Source: Anaerolineae bacterium (GTDB lineage: Bacteria > Chloroflexota > Anaerolineae > B4-G1 > SLSP01). Taken from it: DNA of 5,898 nucleotides. The notes under the pieces were generated by a model. It ran no database searches, was not told where the DNA came from, and saw only the letters and a program-made list of their open reading frames with translations. The position numbers and the translations under genes were made by a program. The DNA lies in contig JAFGSL010000247.1 in the NCBI GenBank assembly GCA_016934645.1, positions 1 through 5,898 on the forward strand. The letters are read 5' to 3'. Positions 4,291 to 5,898 of the stretch are shown piece after piece (position 1 is the first letter of the stretch; each line of letters begins with the position of its first letter).

Positions 4291-5898
4291 ATGGCAACGC
4301 TCAGGCACCGTTTCGATGGCTATCTCGAGCGCCTGCACGCGGATCAACTCAAGAAGATGGCGCGTTTATGGGGCGGCACGAACAAGCTACGCAAAGCCGA
4401 GAATTTGGCGCTGATCAAGCAGGGATTGGATAGCCCGGCAGAGGTACGTGCGGCGCTGGCGCGCCTTTCTGACCTGGAACGCGCAGCGCTGGCGCTGCTC
4501 AAGCAACTGGGCGGCGAGTGCGATTCCAATGCGCTGGCGGTGGCACTGCGGGCCAGCGGTTATGTAGCGCCAGAGCGAAACCGTTATCGCGACAACAACA
4601 GCACTGTGCTGCAAAAATTGTTGGATCGCGGTTTGCTCTTGAGCGGCTACACTTATGATCCTGGCAGCCTGGGAAGCTCATATACGTCTCCTATCGTCTT
4701 CACCGATGACCGTTTGCTCGCCCACGTCACGTGGTCTCTGGAGGTCAAGCCCGTGCAACTCACGCCGCTGTCCCCGCCGCCCGCGCCGCTGGAGCGCCGG
4801 CCTTCGGCAGCGGCGTTGGACATCATCGGCGTTTTGCAGACGATAGACGGCCTGGATGGGATAGGGGTAACACAAAAAGATACGTTGCGGGTGGCGGATG
4901 TGCGCAAACTAAACCAGGCGCTCGGGTGGGGTAAAGAATCGACCCTAGTTGATGGGCTGGTCTTTCCCGAACCGGCGACGGCATTTGCGCACGCACTCTT
5001 CCATTCCGGGTTGTCGCAACGGCGCGCCGACGGTGTTTTGGCCCTCACCACCACGCCCGAACGTTTCGCCCAATTGTCCTACGATGAACAAGTGCGTGGC
5101 TTGCTCTACGGGTTCACTCACGCCACGGAATGGATCGAATGGGATGCGGATTACCAGATGAGCTACAATGCGCGCAACCTCAGTTTGGCGCGGTTGGCGC
5201 TGCTGATGGTGTTGACGGGGCTGCCGGAGGCGGGAGATGCCTTCTTCAGCATCGACGCCCTGGATGCTGCGCTCTTCGGGCGGATTGGGGAATACTTTAG
5301 TTTGCGTAGCTCTATCAGTCCGTCCCCACCGTATATGTATAATAAAACTTCTGCAGAGCAACAGCAGATGATGCAGAAATGGCGTCAGAAGTTGCGCGAG
5401 GAGTGGCTCGCTTATGAAACGCGCTGGCTCAAGGCCGCCTTGATGACGTGGTTGTACTATCTGGGGATCGTGGTCTTGGGGATGGACAATGGAACGCCGG
5501 TCAGCTTCCGCCTGACGGAGTTGGGGCGCAGTGTGTTGCAGGGCAAGCGTATGTCCGTCGGGCGCACTGGGGATGAAGCGCAAACGGCCTGGATCGTGCA
5601 GCCGAACCTGGAAATCCTCGTCTATCTGGAACACGTCACCCCGGAGCAGTTGGTGTTCCTGGAACAGCACGCGGCGCGGATCGCGGCGCAACAGCACACG
5701 GCGCAGTATCGCCTCGGCCAGGAGACGGTGTACGAAGCGTTGGAAAAAGGCAGTACGCTGGAAGGGATGCTGGCGACACTGCAAACTGGATCGAGTGCGC
5801 CGCTGCCGCAGAACGTGACCGTTGAACTGCGCGAGTGGGCTGCGCGCCGCGAGCGGATGACGCTCTACCAACGCGCGCGGCTGCTGGAATTCCCCGAC
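4291..5898 (+). CDS. Helicase-associated protein with XPB/Ssl2-like N-terminal domain, 3' end cut by window
   Basis: The frame stays open for 536 codons to the right edge. It starts at ATG 4291, 9 nt after GGAG (4278-4281) and 3 nt after the preceding stop. Residues 8-75 are helical (FDGYLERLHADQLKKMARLW, then LARLSDLERAALALLKQLGG), like the N-terminal repeats of helicase-associated proteins. Residues ~90-430 are winged-helix/helical in feel, with a polar Q/M/K-rich linker around 340-362 (SPSPPYMYNKTSAEQQQMMQ). From 434 the XPB/Ssl2-like domain appears: WIVQPNLEILVYLE, a helix, YRLGQETVYEALEKG, LPQNV, then LREWAARRERMTLY. Known members sit beside XPB-type DEAH helicases and are thought to act in DNA repair. 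No Walker motifs are visible, so this part is not itself a helicase motor. Any helicase domain or partner gene would lie beyond the edge. Confidence 0.88.
   Translation, partial: MATLRHRFDGYLERLHADQLKKMARLWGGTNKLRKAENLALIKQGLDSPAEVRAALARLSDLERAALALLKQLGGECDSNALAVALRASGYVAPERNRYRDNNSTVLQKLLDRGLLLSGYTYDPGSLGSSYTSPIVFTDDRLLAHVTWSLEVKPVQLTPLSPPPAPLERRPSAAALDIIGVLQTIDGLDGIGVTQKDTLRVADVRKLNQALGWGKESTLVDGLVFPEPATAFAHALFHSGLSQRRADGVLALTTTPERFAQLSYDEQVRGLLYGFTHATEWIEWDADYQMSYNARNLSLARLALLMVLTGLPEAGDAFFSIDALDAALFGRIGEYFSLRSSISPSPPYMYNKTSAEQQQMMQKWRQKLREEWLAYETRWLKAALMTWLYYLGIVVLGMDNGTPVSFRLTELGRSVLQGKRMSVGRTGDEAQTAWIVQPNLEILVYLEHVTPEQLVFLEQHAARIAAQQHTAQYRLGQETVYEALEKGSTLEGMLATLQTGSSAPLPQNVTVELREWAARRERMTLYQRARLLEFPD

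Noticed and set aside
5315..5343. TATAAT inside the helicase-associated gene as an internal promoter
   Set aside because: The hexamer 17 bases upstream (TCAGTC) is a poor -35 box. The AT-rich patch is explained by the Tyr/Met/Asn/Lys codons of a linker.
4945..5871. 308-aa open frame on the minus strand
   Set aside because: It is antisense to the helicase-associated protein. The product is H/R/Q-rich with no domain, while the + frame shows a clear XPB-type domain and a linked ribosome binding site.

Overview
The window looks like a piece of a bacterial chromosome, most likely from a Chloroflexota-type organism (Anaerolineae or a relative). This is an inference from gene content, not a marker-gene result. 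The clues are an RHH-like gene paired with an HNH nuclease gene, a non-HemE uroporphyrinogen-decarboxylase-family gene, a xylose-isomerase-like TIM barrel gene, an XPB/Ssl2 N-terminal-domain protein, and several palindromic intergenic repeats. Most of the window is GC-rich (41/60 G+C at 3481-3540 by hand count). The left ~470 bases are distinctly AT-rich (19/60 G+C at 61-120) and look foreign to the rest.

Layout. Positions 1-384 carry the tail of one unrecognised reading frame and a small unrecognised protein gene, both on +. Positions 505-656 (minus strand) hold a decayed C-terminal piece of a second uroporphyrinogen-decarboxylase (URO-D)-family gene: 22 of its last 30 residues match the intact gene further right, and one frameshift is visible. 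Inside and just after this remnant begins a two-gene + strand module (669-1504), a ribbon-helix-helix-like small protein followed 5 nt later by an HNH endonuclease. It runs tail-to-tail into the intact URO-D-family gene (1525-2760, minus).

The 443-base gap 2761-3203 lies between divergent genes and is full of structure: a 17-nt exact direct repeat whose first copy contains the URO-D ribosome binding site, an imperfect palindrome with 9-nt periodic arms, a perfect 17-bp inverted repeat, a good sigma-70-type promoter and a GACT-rich leader. That promoter probably drives the sugar phosphate isomerase/epimerase-like gene (3204-3974, +). A second 9-nt periodic repeat fills most of the gap after it.

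The right end (4069 to the edge) is a two-gene unit. A 72-aa protein resembles the C-terminal segment of XPB/Ssl2-type N-terminal domains. Three nucleotides later starts a large helicase-associated protein that runs off the window and carries the other part of the same domain type. The stand-alone 72-aa piece is the most unusual gene-level observation here.

How the genes may work together: the URO-D-family protein and the TIM-barrel isomerase are divergent neighbours and may belong to one C1/sugar catabolic locus, but nothing in the sequence proves that. The RHH-HNH pair looks like a mobile or selfish accessory module that landed in a degenerating URO-D paralogue. The 72-aa/helicase-associated pair is probably a DNA-repair or DNA-processing operon.
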